From the NCBI GenBank assembly GCA_046291875.1, contig JBKBSF010000018.1, forward strand, positions 1-64,000: a stretch of 64,000 nucleotides of DNA. Reading direction: 5' to 3'. The notes under the pieces were generated by a model. That model was given only the letters and a program-made list of their open reading frames with translations, was not told the origin of the DNA and made no database searches. The translations under genes and the position numbers were made by a program. This stretch comes from SKVR01 sp046291875. Its GTDB lineage: Bacteria; Bacteroidota; Bacteroidia; Bacteroidales; UBA7960. The stretch's first letter is position 1; every line of letters begins with the position of its first letter. Of this stretch, positions 18,362 through 28,400 are shown one piece after another.

Positions 18362-21300
18362 CTTTATCCGATCTGAGTATCAAACGGCCGGTGCTTACCA
18401 GCGTTTTTGCTATTGCCATTGTGATTTTCGGATTTGTAGCTTTCACCAGTTTGGGTGTGCGCGAATACCCCAGTGTGGATCCTCCCATCATTACTGTTCG
18501 TACCGACTATCCCGGTGCCAATGCCCAGATCATGGAGACCCAGATCACCGAGCCTCTGGAGGAAGCCATCAACCGTGTAGATGGTATCCGCCGTATCAGT
18601 TCCATCAGCTCCACCGGAAGAAGCACCATTACCGTAGAGTTTGAACTGAGCCGAAACCTCGACAATGCGGCCAACGATGTGCGCGACAGGGTGGCGCAGG
18701 CAGTGCGCAACCTGCCACCCGATGCCGACCCTCCCATAGTGGCAAAAGCTGATGCCGATGCACAAACCATTCTCACCATCACACTCTCCAGTGCCAATCG
18801 AAGCTTGCTCGAACTCACTGAAATTGCCGATAACGTATTTGCCGAACGCCTCCAGACCATCGAAGGGGTGAGCCAGGTTAATATCTGGGGGCAGAAACGG
18901 TATGCAATGCGACTGATCCTGGATATCGAAAAGATGCAGGCCCTCAATGTAACGCCCATGGATGTGCGCACTGCCCTCAACCGCCAAAATGTTGAGCTTC
19001 CTTCCGGGCAGGTAGAGGGCGACAGAACTTACATCACCATCCAGACCTTTGGGAGGTTATCTACAGAAGAAGAGTTTAACAATCTGATCATTGCCCGGCG
19101 CGACAATACCATCATCCGTCTTCGTGATGTGGGGCGTGCAGTGCTGGGTGCTCAAAACGAAAAATCCATCCTCAGAGGAAACAATGCAACTCCCATGGTG
19201 GGTGTGGCTCTGCAGCCTCAACCGGGCTCAAACTTTATCGAAATCGTAGATGAAGCTTACCGAAGGGTGGAGATCCTGAGGCAAGAGATCCCAGAAAATA
19301 TCACCCTGGGCGTGGGGCTGGATATCACCGACAGTATCCGCCAATCGATCCGCGATGTGCAGATGACCATTGTGGTAGCCTTTTTGCTGGTACTGATCAT
19401 AATATTTGTTTTCCTGCGAAGCTTCCGAACCACCTTTATCCCCATTATTACCATTCCCATTTCGCTGCTCGGCAGTTTTATCTTCCTTTATCTTTCTGGT
19501 TTTTCTATCAATGTGCTTACCCTTTTGGGGCTGCTGCTGGCTACCGGGCTGGTGGTCGATGATGCCATTGTAATGATGGAGAATATTTACGCCAAAATTG
19601 AACAGGGGATGAAGCCTGTACAGGCTGCTTTTAAAGGTGCCCGGCAGGTGTTCTTTGCTATTATCTCAACCACAATTACCCTTGTAAGTGTGTTTTTGCC
19701 CATTTTTTTCATGCAGGGCTTAACGGGTCGTTTGTTTCGTGAATTTGCCATGACAGTGGCTGGGGCAGTGATTGTCTCCACCTTTATTTCACTAAGTTTT
19801 ACGGTGATGCTCTCCTCCAGGATGCTTACTCGATCGCGGCAGGAGTACCGGTTTTTGCGTTATGTCCGTATGCCCATCGATTTTATTCTTACCCGTTATC
19901 CGGGATGGCTCAGGGGTTTTATGCGCTGGCGCGTGGCAGCAATTCCGGTGGTGCTGCTCATGGGGGTGGTTATTTATCTTCTTTTCACCAATATGCAAAC
20001 CGAGCTGGCACCCCTGGATGATAAAAGTGCTCTGCAGGTAATTGTAACAGCTCCTGAAGGAACCTCCTACGAAATGATGGATGCATATATGTTGCAGCTG
20101 GTGGGTTTGGTAGATACCATTCCGGAGATTGCTTATTTACTGTCGGTTACTTCTCCGGGTTTTGGAGCCTCGGTTTCTGTAAACAGTGGTTTTCTGCGTC
20201 TTAAACTTGCGCCTCCTGGCGAGAGGGGCAAAACCCAGATGGAGCTGGCCGATCAGCTCAGGCCCTTGCTGGCACGCTACACCATGGCCCGCAGCTTTGT
20301 AGTGCAACAACCCACCATCGGGTCAGGGCAGGGCGGGAGAGGGGGATTGCCCGTACAGTATGTTTTACAGGCACCCAACCTGCAAAAGCTCGAAGAATTT
20401 CTTCCCGTATTCCTGGCCCGTGCCCGCGAACATCCGGCGCTGGATGTGGTGGATGTGGATCTGCGTTTTACCAAGCCCGAACTGGTTCTGCATATCGACC
20501 GCGATAAAGCCATTGATATGGGAGTATCGGTAAGGGATATTGCCGAAACACTGCAAACGTTCTTCAGCGAACAAAGGGTAGGGTTCTTTATACGCGATGG
20601 CAAGCAGTATTTTGTGATTGCCCAGGCCGAACGAAGCCAGCGGTCTACTCCGCAGGATATTTCCAATGTGAGGATCAGAACACACAACGGAGAGATGGTG
20701 GCACTTGCCAATTTTGTCTCTTTCCGACAGGAAAGCCTGCCTCCCCAATTGCTGCGTTTCAACCGCTATTCTTCTGCCACCATTTCTGCCTCCACAGCCC
20801 CGGGCTATACCATGGGTGATGGTATTGATGCAATGAATGAAATTGCAGCTGAGGTGCTCGACGATACCTTTCTGACGGCTCTTACCGGTACTTCTGCCGA
20901 CTTTGCCGAGAGCTCCGGAAACCTTCTGCTGGTTTTTGTCTTTGCCCTGATCCTGATCTATCTTACCCTGGCAGGACAATTTGAAAGCTTCCGCGACCCG
21001 CTCACCATCATGTTTACCGTACCTTTGGCACTTGCAGGTGCTCTGTTGTCGCTGTGGGCGTTTGGTCAAACCATCAACATCTTCAGCCAGATTGGAATGA
21101 TTGTGCTGGTGGGGATAGTTACCAAAAATGGGATTCTGATTGTGGAATTTGCCAATCAGAAACGGAAGGAGGGGCAGGAGCGACTGGAAGCAGTGCTCAA
21201 TGCAGCGGCTGAACGGGTTCGCCCCATTCTGATGACCAGCCTAGCCACTGCCCTGGGGGCATTGCCACTGGCTATCTCCTTCGGTGGTACTTCCAATTCG

Positions 21301-21435
21301 CGGGTGCCCATGGGGATAGCCATTATTGGTGGCTTGCTTTTCTCACTGGTGCTTACTTTGTTTGTCATTCCCGCAATGTACACCTTTATTTCTGCAAAAA
21401 AGAAAACCTATGTTGAAGAAGATACAGATTTGTAG
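18358..21435 (+). CDS. RND multidrug-type efflux pump, inner-membrane transporter (HAE1/AcrB family)
   Basis: 1025 residues, full length for AcrB-like pumps. The start ATLS-like MTLSDLSIKRPVLTSVFA opens helix 1. SVDPPIITVRTDYPGA and the porter-domain strands follow. The helix-4 motif GLVVDDAIVMMENI carries the proton-relay pair Asp401-Asp402. The second half repeats the fold, with VTKNGILIVEFANQKR in helix 10 supplying the relay Lys. The pump exports hydrophobic or amphiphilic compounds by proton antiport with the adaptor encoded just upstream and the channel just downstream. The substrate is unknown; sequence type favours organic compounds over metal ions. The 3' end overlaps the channel gene by 26 bases. 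Confidence 0.95.
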   Translation: MTLSDLSIKRPVLTSVFAIAIVIFGFVAFTSLGVREYPSVDPPIITVRTDYPGANAQIMETQITEPLEEAINRVDGIRRISSISSTGRSTITVEFELSRNLDNAANDVRDRVAQAVRNLPPDADPPIVAKADADAQTILTITLSSANRSLLELTEIADNVFAERLQTIEGVSQVNIWGQKRYAMRLILDIEKMQALNVTPMDVRTALNRQNVELPSGQVEGDRTYITIQTFGRLSTEEEFNNLIIARRDNTIIRLRDVGRAVLGAQNEKSILRGNNATPMVGVALQPQPGSNFIEIVDEAYRRVEILRQEIPENITLGVGLDITDSIRQSIRDVQMTIVVAFLLVLIIIFVFLRSFRTTFIPIITIPISLLGSFIFLYLSGFSINVLTLLGLLLATGLVVDDAIVMMENIYAKIEQGMKPVQAAFKGARQVFFAIISTTITLVSVFLPIFFMQGLTGRLFREFAMTVAGAVIVSTFISLSFTVMLSSRMLTRSRQEYRFLRYVRMPIDFILTRYPGWLRGFMRWRVAAIPVVLLMGVVIYLLFTNMQTELAPLDDKSALQVIVTAPEGTSYEMMDAYMLQLVGLVDTIPEIAYLLSVTSPGFGASVSVNSGFLRLKLAPPGERGKTQMELADQLRPLLARYTMARSFVVQQPTIGSGQGGRGGLPVQYVLQAPNLQKLEEFLPVFLARAREHPALDVVDVDLRFTKPELVLHIDRDKAIDMGVSVRDIAETLQTFFSEQRVGFFIRDGKQYFVIAQAERSQRSTPQDISNVRIRTHNGEMVALANFVSFRQESLPPQLLRFNRYSSATISASTAPGYTMGDGIDAMNEIAAEVLDDTFLTALTGTSADFAESSGNLLLVFVFALILIYLTLAGQFESFRDPLTIMFTVPLALAGALLSLWAFGQTINIFSQIGMIVLVGIVTKNGILIVEFANQKRKEGQERLEAVLNAAAERVRPILMTSLATALGALPLAISFGGTSNSRVPMGIAIIGGLLFSLVLTLFVIPAMYTFISAKKKTYVEEDTDL

Positions 21436-22744
21436 CCTGGCCGGTGCTTTGGTGTTTTTGTTGAGTGTGCCCTCCTTGCAGGCTCAGCAGGTGCTTACAC
21501 TGCAAGAGCTTATTGAGCGAAGTCTGGAGTATAACTACCAGCTTCGGATTGTGCGCAATCAACAGCAGATGGCCGAAAATATGAATACTGCAGGCAACGC
21601 AGGAATGCTACCTCAGGTAAATGCTAGCGGACAGTATACCCGCCAGATCCTCGATGTGGAAACCAACCTTTTTACCGGCGAAACACGCAGCGGGTCAAAT
21701 GCTTTGAGTACCTCTTTCAATGCGTTTGTAGAGGCCGACTGGAGAATTTTCGATGGCTTCAGTATGTTTGCCCGGCGCGACCGGCTCGATCTGCTGGCCC
21801 GCCTGGGCGAGCTGGATACCCGTTATTTTGTGGAACAAACCGTTGCAGACATTGCCCGGTCGTATTTTCAGATGGAAATGGAAGAACAATTGCTGGATGC
21901 ATTTAAGCAAAGTTTATCCTTCTCGGCTTTCAGGCTGCAATTGGAAGACCAGAAACGAAGCCTGGGTACTGGCAATGCATTGCGCTACTACCAGGCCGTT
22001 GTAGATTTTAACTCCGACAGCAGTATGGTGGCTCATCAGCAAATGATGATCCGTGATCTGCAAATCCGCCTCAACAGGATTGTGAACCTTGATCCCGAAA
22101 CCCGCTTTCATACACAGCCTGCGGATCTGCCCCGTGTAGATAAATTTGAGCTGCAGGATCAACTGCTTGATAAAGCGCTCAACGCCAACAAGGATATGGC
22201 TCGGGCACAACTTGAAGAATTACTGGCAGAGACTTCCCTGCGTATGGAACGCGGTCAGCTTTATCCTCAGGTAAATGTGTTTGCAGGTTACGGGTTTAAC
22301 CGGCAAACCTCAGAACTGGGACTGATGCAATCCAGTCGCAACTTTGGGCCCAGTGTCGGAGTGAGTTTGCGTTTTAATCTCTATGATGGGGGGCGGCAAA
22401 CCACCCGCCTGCGCAATGTGGCCCTTGAACAGCAGAGTTCATCATTGCGCAGAGATGATATAAGTGCTCTCCTTCGTTCTGAACTGGCACGCATGGCCAA
22501 TATTTACCAGTCCTATGCCCATCAATACGAATTGCTGCTTGCCAGCCGCCAGTCGGTTGAGCGAACGCTCGAAATAGCTTCCCGGCAGCTGGAAAGTGGC
22601 ACCATAAGTGGTTTCGATTTCAGACAAACTCAACTTACCGCACTGAACCTCGAAAACCAAATCCTCCGCCTGAAATTTGCCATGAAAACCATTGAACTGG
22701 ATGTATTTAGAATCACAGGAGACCTGGTGGAGGTTCTGCTTTAG
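21410..22744 (+). CDS. TolC-like outer membrane efflux channel
   Basis: 444 residues from the ATG at 21410. That start gives a standard signal peptide (MLKKIQICSLAGALVFLLSV, cleavage after LQAQ); a longer frame from 21326 would run back through the pump gene and is rejected. The mature part shows the duplicated outer-membrane efflux protein pattern: LTLQELIERSLEYNYQLRIV, long helices, FVEADWRIFDGF, and the second repeat ending with VGVSLRFNLYDGGRQTTRLR. It forms the outer-membrane exit duct of the RND system with the two preceding genes. No terminator was recognised in the 159 bases before lplA. Confidence 0.92.
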   Translation: MLKKIQICSLAGALVFLLSVPSLQAQQVLTLQELIERSLEYNYQLRIVRNQQQMAENMNTAGNAGMLPQVNASGQYTRQILDVETNLFTGETRSGSNALSTSFNAFVEADWRIFDGFSMFARRDRLDLLARLGELDTRYFVEQTVADIARSYFQMEMEEQLLDAFKQSLSFSAFRLQLEDQKRSLGTGNALRYYQAVVDFNSDSSMVAHQQMMIRDLQIRLNRIVNLDPETRFHTQPADLPRVDKFELQDQLLDKALNANKDMARAQLEELLAETSLRMERGQLYPQVNVFAGYGFNRQTSELGLMQSSRNFGPSVGVSLRFNLYDGGRQTTRLRNVALEQQSSSLRRDDISALLRSELARMANIYQSYAHQYELLLASRQSVERTLEIASRQLESGTISGFDFRQTQLTALNLENQILRLKFAMKTIELDVFRITGDLVEVLL

Positions 22745-22903
22745 ATTTCTCAGCAAATCCAACCCGAAACCCTAACGGTTGCAAGTGTATTATGGTGGTT
22801 TATTTTGTAATTTTATTAATCCATCCTGCATCCTTTACCGTCGCGGGACGATGGGCGGAACCCACAGCATATCAAAATCAATCAATCAACTAATCAATAA
22901 AAA

Positions 22904-23890
22904 ATGTACTGTATCTCACACCCCAACACCGATCCGGCTTTTAACCTGGCTGCCGAAGAATATGTGCTGAAAAATATCCATGAAAACTGTTTTATGCTCT
23001 GGCGCAATGAAAATGCTATCATAGTAGGGCAGCATCAGAATACTTTGGCGGAGATCAACGTAGACTACGTAAAGGAGAAGAATATTAAGGTAATCCGGCG
23101 TCTTTCGGGCGGAGGGGCTGTGTTTCACGATCTGGGCAATCTGAATTTTACCTTTATAATGAATGCACGCGCCGGAGAAGAAAAAATTGCCGATTTTAAA
23201 AGCTATACCCAGCCCATCCTGGAGGTTTTGCAGAAGCTCGGTGTTGACGCCCGTTTCGAAGGACGCAACGATTTAACCATCGATGGGAAGAAATTTTCCG
23301 GCAATGCAGAACACATCCACAAAGATCGAATTCTGCGTCATGGTACCTTGCTGTTTTCTTCGGTGATGAACGATCTGCATATGGCATTGAAGGTAAACCC
23401 GCTCAAATACCAGGATAAAGCGGTGAAGAGTGTCAAAAGCAGAGTTACCAATATCAGTGAACATCTCAAAGTGCCCATGAGTGTGGAGGAGTTTCGCAGC
23501 CATATCATGAACCATATCATGGAGAACTTTCCCGGAAGCCGGCATTATGAGTTTACCCCCACAGATATTGAGCGTATCGAAGAACTGGTACAACAAAAGT
23601 ATGGTACGTGGGAGTGGAATTTCGGACACTCACCTGGCTACGACCTGCAAAAGGCTTTCAAAGCCGATGGTGGTTTTGTGGAGATCCATATGAATGTAAG
23701 AAAGGGCTTGATACAGGATGTGAAGATCTTCGGAGATTTCTTCAATAAGCATGACATCAGCCATATAGAGGAGCTGCTCAAAGGGACACCCCACAGCGAG
23801 GCTGCCTTGCTGGAGCGACTTTCTGCTGTAAACTTTGGTGAATATTTTCACAACATCCCGCCACAAGAGTTTGTAAAGGGGATGTTTTGA
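22904..23890 (+). CDS. lplA: Lipoate--protein ligase
   Basis: 328 residues. The N-terminal catalytic domain has the LplA signatures NTDPAFNLAAEEYVL, NAIIVGQHQNTLAEIN, RRLSGGGAVFHDLGNLNFTF and the lysine-containing GKKFSGNAE lipoyl-AMP-binding loop. The smaller accessory domain follows from about residue 245. The enzyme activates free lipoate with ATP and attaches it to lysines of E2 subunits and GcvH. It is monocistronic by context. Its TGA ends at 23890 and the stop codon of the opposing helicase gene starts at 23891, so the two genes converge with no spacer. Confidence 0.93.
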   Translation: MYCISHPNTDPAFNLAAEEYVLKNIHENCFMLWRNENAIIVGQHQNTLAEINVDYVKEKNIKVIRRLSGGGAVFHDLGNLNFTFIMNARAGEEKIADFKSYTQPILEVLQKLGVDARFEGRNDLTIDGKKFSGNAEHIHKDRILRHGTLLFSSVMNDLHMALKVNPLKYQDKAVKSVKSRVTNISEHLKVPMSVEEFRSHIMNHIMENFPGSRHYEFTPTDIERIEELVQQKYGTWEWNFGHSPGYDLQKAFKADGGFVEIHMNVRKGLIQDVKIFGDFFNKHDISHIEELLKGTPHSEAALLERLSAVNFGEYFHNIPPQEFVKGMF

Positions 23891-25228
23891 TTATTTCTTC
23901 CTTTTCTTTTTGTTTTTCTTGATCTCGGCTCTTCTTTTTTGTCCGGGGCCACCCATGTTTACCTTCTGGTTTTTTTGCTTTTTCTGATGGAATGCCCCTC
24001 CGCCATCTGCAGGTAGTTTTACGGGTTTCAGGTAAGCCTTGTCGCCACCCAGCTTTTCGGGCTCATCTTCCTCAAGGTCGATGGCGCTGCTGATGGGCAG
24101 ATCTGATGGCAAGGCCTCCTCCGGGATGGTTTGCCCGATGTACTCTTCTATGGCTTCCAACAGGGGTTGTTCTTTGGGGCCTGCAATCGAAAGTGCAATT
24201 CCTTCCCTTTCGGCACGACCCGTGCGGCCAATACGGTGTATGTATGCGCCTGCAATGTCGGGCAATCCGAAGTTGATTACATGGCTAACCTCAAAAATAT
24301 CTACCCCGCGAGCCACCAGATCGGTGGAGATCAGTATGCGGATCTGCCCGGACCGAAACTCATCAAGGGTATTGAAACGCAGATTCTGGCTCTTGTTGGA
24401 GTGGATAACCCCTAGCTGATCGGGGTATTTATGGGTTAGTTTGTTGTAAAGCTTATCGGCCATCTTTTTGTCTGGAGCAAAAACCAACACTTTGCTGAAA
24501 GTTTCATGGTCTTCGAGCAGGTAACTCAACAGGTTGTATCTTGTGGCAAAATTGGGAACCCTGTAAAGCTTCTGGGCAATCTTTGACAAAGGTGTACCAC
24601 GATACTCCACATCAATCCATTCGGGGTTATGGAAAAAATCGCGGATGATGGCTTCCACTTCATCGGCCAGTGTAGCAGAAAACATAAGATTTTGTCTTTT
24701 CTGAGGCAGCAGCTCCATTATGCTGGTAAGCTGAGGGCGAAATCCGAGGCTGAGCATTTCATCTACTTCGTCGATTACAAGCTTTTGGATGTCCTTCAGG
24801 CGAAGGGTGCCTTTCATAACCAGGTCGAACAAACGTCCCGGTGTAGCCACCAGCAGATCCACTCCCTGGTAAATACGCTGACTCTGTGTGTTGATGTTGG
24901 TGCCTCCGTAAACACCATCAATACGCACACTCATATAAGCCGAAAGCCTCTGAGCTTCCTCCATTACCTGCAACACCAGTTCACGTGTAGGTACCATTAC
25001 AAGGATTCGGGGGTGCTTTTGCTCAGAATACTTCAACTGGCGAAGCAATGGTAAAAGGTAGGCAAGGGTTTTACCTGTTCCGGTTTGGGCAATCCCTACC
25101 ACATCTTTGCCCGACATAATGATGGGGAAAGCTTTTTCCTGAATGGGTGTTGCTTCACTGAAGCCCATGTCGTCCAGGGCATTGAGCAAAGGCTTGTTGA
25201 TATTGAGTTGATGAAATTCCACTGTCAT
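23891..25228 (-). CDS. DEAD-box family ATP-dependent RNA helicase
   Basis: 445 residues from the ATG whose complement is at 25226-25228; the frame is open 25 codons further upstream, but that part lacks helicase character. Motifs: Q motif (FSEATPIQEKAFP), motif I AQTGTGKT, Ia PTRELVLQ, Ib TPGRL, motif II reading DEVD instead of DEAD, motif III SAT, motif V ATDLVARG-like STDLVARGVDIF and motif VI HRIGRTGR. The C-terminal tail is Lys-rich (RAEIKKNKKKRKK), as in RhlE-type helicases of Bacteroidota. It should unwind short RNA duplexes in ribosome assembly, cold adaptation or mRNA decay; the exact role is unknown. Confidence 0.92.
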   Translation of the reverse strand: MTVEFHQLNINKPLLNALDDMGFSEATPIQEKAFPIIMSGKDVVGIAQTGTGKTLAYLLPLLRQLKYSEQKHPRILVMVPTRELVLQVMEEAQRLSAYMSVRIDGVYGGTNINTQSQRIYQGVDLLVATPGRLFDLVMKGTLRLKDIQKLVIDEVDEMLSLGFRPQLTSIMELLPQKRQNLMFSATLADEVEAIIRDFFHNPEWIDVEYRGTPLSKIAQKLYRVPNFATRYNLLSYLLEDHETFSKVLVFAPDKKMADKLYNKLTHKYPDQLGVIHSNKSQNLRFNTLDEFRSGQIRILISTDLVARGVDIFEVSHVINFGLPDIAGAYIHRIGRTGRAEREGIALSIAGPKEQPLLEAIEEYIGQTIPEEALPSDLPISSAIDLEEDEPEKLGGDKAYLKPVKLPADGGGAFHQKKQKNQKVNMGGPGQKRRAEIKKNKKKRKK

Positions 25229-25363
25229 ATTTTTTTGCAAAGGTAGTGTTTTCGGCCAAAGTGAGCGAATTAACTCCAGTGCCTTGCGGTATTGCAGTTG
25301 CAAGGCGGATGTTTCTGCCGGGATTGATACTCTCCTGAGGATTTTTCGAAGGTATCATCTCAA

Positions 25364-25404
25364 TAAAAAAAGCTGCCGAATAATATTCCGGCAGCTTTGA
25401 AAAA
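25364..25404 (-). terminator. Rho-independent terminator of the subtilisin-like protease gene
   Basis: AAGCTGCCG (25370-25378) and CGGCAGCTT (25389-25397) pair around a short A/T loop. On the minus strand the stem is followed by a run of T (complement of the A run at 25364-25369). It lies directly downstream of the stop at 25424. Confidence 0.85.
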
Positions 25405-25423
25405 GTTCTTCTGGTAGGATAGT

Positions 25424-28400
25424 TTAGCGTACCTCCAGTTTATGGTGGGTAATCTTTTGTCCGGAAACCAGAGTGATGAGGTATAAACCAGATGAGAAAC
25501 CACGGGTGTCAATCTGCAATGTATTCACCCCGGGTTGGTTGCTGTAAACCAATCGGCCTGTCATATCCCAGATGCTGATGCGGTCGATCGGGTCAACGGC
25601 ATTTACAGTAAACTGACTCTGGGCAGGATTAGGATAGATGCTTATGGCAGATGCCTCCATGTTTTGGGTGGAAGTGCCATCGGCAATCAATAAAACATTA
25701 ACTTCCAGATGGCTGTTGATGAGCTCGAGGCTTCCACTCTGGGTCAGGTAATACTGTGCCGCTACAGCGTAATTGTAAGTGCCGGGAGATACTTCGATAA
25801 GCTCAGCAACACCTGGCTCCAATGCTTCTCCGTTGAAAGTTAGCACCGCATCGGGCAATGCATCACCCCATTGGCCACTTATGTTGAAGGTGATATTCCA
25901 GGCTGGTTGCATAGCCTTTTCAATCATTACATCCTGGCTGTTCATGAAAAACGCACCGGATTCACGTCTGAACCCATCGGCAAGGATCAGGTAGTTGTAA
26001 AGGCCATTGTTCAGGTCCTCTACTTCGTAGCCGTCAATAGGTTCTTCATTGATAGTAATGGTTGCATACTCAATGCTATTGCCATCGGGATCGGTAAGGT
26101 CAAAAGCAACACCGAATGCCCTCTCTATCGGGAGTTCAATCACCTCGCTGCCAGTTACAAATACCACTTTTCCTGTGCCGGTTTTGTGTTTGGGTGCGCT
26201 GATGTTGTAAATATGACTTCCGCCGCTAAGCTCAAGCCCAGCTTCACCTTGCTGGTTGGTAACCAGGGTTTCTCCTGCAATTTCTATGGTGGCATTTTCA
26301 ACTGTTTCACCCAATTGATTCACTGCTTTGAAAGTAACATCATGCTTGGGCAGTATGTAGTGTACAATCACTTTCCATGAATTGTTGGGTACCATTGCAT
26401 ACTGTGTGTTTGAACCAGAACCACCCCAGGTGCGGAATACATGGAGCTCGAACTGGATGTCGCCACCCCCCTCAACGTTGTTGGCAATGTTGAGGCCGTT
26501 GCGGTTGTAGGTATGTGTGCCACCACTGTTGGAAGAGGGGCCCTGGGTAATGGATCCTTCGGAGATACCACCTTCAGAAACACAACGCAGGAAAGATCTT
26601 TGTTCGCTCATCCATGCTCCTCCCTGTGAGGTTATTTTGTATTCTACATCAATACCCGTAATTACAGCTCCCTGGGGTATGTTTACAGTAAGAAGGCCGG
26701 GTTCAATGGCCGACTGGGTAACGTTGGGAGCAGTATTGAAAGTAGAGGGGATGTTGCCCAGGGAATAAACCGGAGCTTCGCCTACTCGGATAGAGGCGCT
26801 TTCTGTAAACTCATACAGGCCAGAATAGGCTTTGAGTTGCAGTTCTACCAGGCTCTCAAGGGGCGTTTCCTGCAGGGCTGTAATCTGAACACTTACCATC
26901 GAGGTAGCATTGGGGGCAAGACCCGCCAGTTCTATGTTGCTCTGCTGGTGGATAAATACCCATGGGCTGGCACTGGATAGATTGAACAGTATATTTGAAC
27001 TGGCAACCTGCCCGTTGTTGCGGATAGGGATGTTCAGAATTGCTGTCTCACCCGGATCGAGGCGGCCATTGTTGTTGCCTTGCTGGCTGTCATCTACCAC
27101 GATGGCTTCAAATTCGAGTAATGGAGCATGAGCGGTTTCGCTGAAATTGCTTCTCCATATCTGGCCATCGCCATCGGGCGATACTGCATTGAGAACAAAT
27201 ACAATCTCGTGTTTGCCCGGGATTACCTGCGATACTTCAAAGCTGAACAGGTCAGTAAAGGTTCTTACCTCACCAGCTTCAAAATCGCCAAGGGTTGCTG
27301 TATTCTGGGTAAAGGTAATGAATTCGGAGTCTGTAAGAATTTCAAGACTAACATTGGTAGCCAGATCTTCGGTAGGGTTCTCCAGGGTAAGAGTAAGCTG
27401 GATGGTTTCGCCTGCATTGATCTTGCCATCGTTGTTGCCCTGGCTGTCGTTGATCTGGTGCGAGAGGTACCTTACACCCATAAACGGTGTGGCTTGCAAA
27501 GCAGCAACTGCATCTATACGGCCACTGCCAAAGGTATTGCTTTTGGAAGCAGAAAGAGGCATAGCTGTTTCTTCAAGGATCTGGCTGATCTGTTCAGGGG
27601 TAAGATTGGGGTTTTTGGATAGCATCAATGCCATCAACCCTGCAACAGCGGGGGTTGCCATTGATGTTCCGCTTTTGGTAGTATACCCGGTATTACTGGT
27701 GTTGGAAAGCGAGAGGATATTGCTTCCGGGGGCAACCACATCAGGAATGATGAGGCCTGAGCCGGGGTTATAAGCGTAATCATTGAAAGGGGCAATGTTT
27801 TGCCAGGTAACCGGTCCGCGGCTGGAGAAACTTGATATGGCATCGGTGTTGGTGGTTGATCCCACTGTAACCACTGCCGAATTTCCACCGGGAGAAGTCT
27901 GGTCGGGGTGTGTCCAGGGTGCCGGGCAATCGCCGGGAGTACGGATGTTGCTGGGGATGTTTCCGGAGGTTCCTTCATTGCCCGCAGCTACAGCGGCCAC
28001 AACGCCAGCATTCATGGCATTTACCATGGCAATACGCCAGGCAGCACGGTCAGGATTCCATGAATGTTGCCATCCCAGGGAGAGACTCATTACATGAGCG
28101 CCATAGTCTACAGAAAACTGTATTGCTGCCCAAACACCCGCTTCAGTGCCACCACCGCTGTCGCTAAGAACTTTCAGAGCCATGATAGTGGCGCCGGGTG
28201 CTACTCCTGTGGTAGTGCCCGCTGTGCCATTGCCTGCTACGGTTCCTGCACAATGGGTTCCGTGGCTTTGTACATCATTGGTATTGTAATTATTGTCTAC
28301 AAAGTTGTATCCGTGATTGGGGTAGTTGATGTGGGTCCACATACGACCAGCAAGGTCCTGGTGGCTGCCATTAACGCCGGTGTCGAGCACCGCTACAATA

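Noticed and set aside
21326..21409. Earlier start for the TolC-like channel gene
   Set aside because: It would overlap the pump gene by 110 bases and hide the signal peptide that begins at 21410.
18358..21435. Heavy-metal (CusA-type) RND pump
   Set aside because: The methionine relay of metal pumps is not evident and the helix-4 GLVVDDAIV motif fits the HAE1 group.
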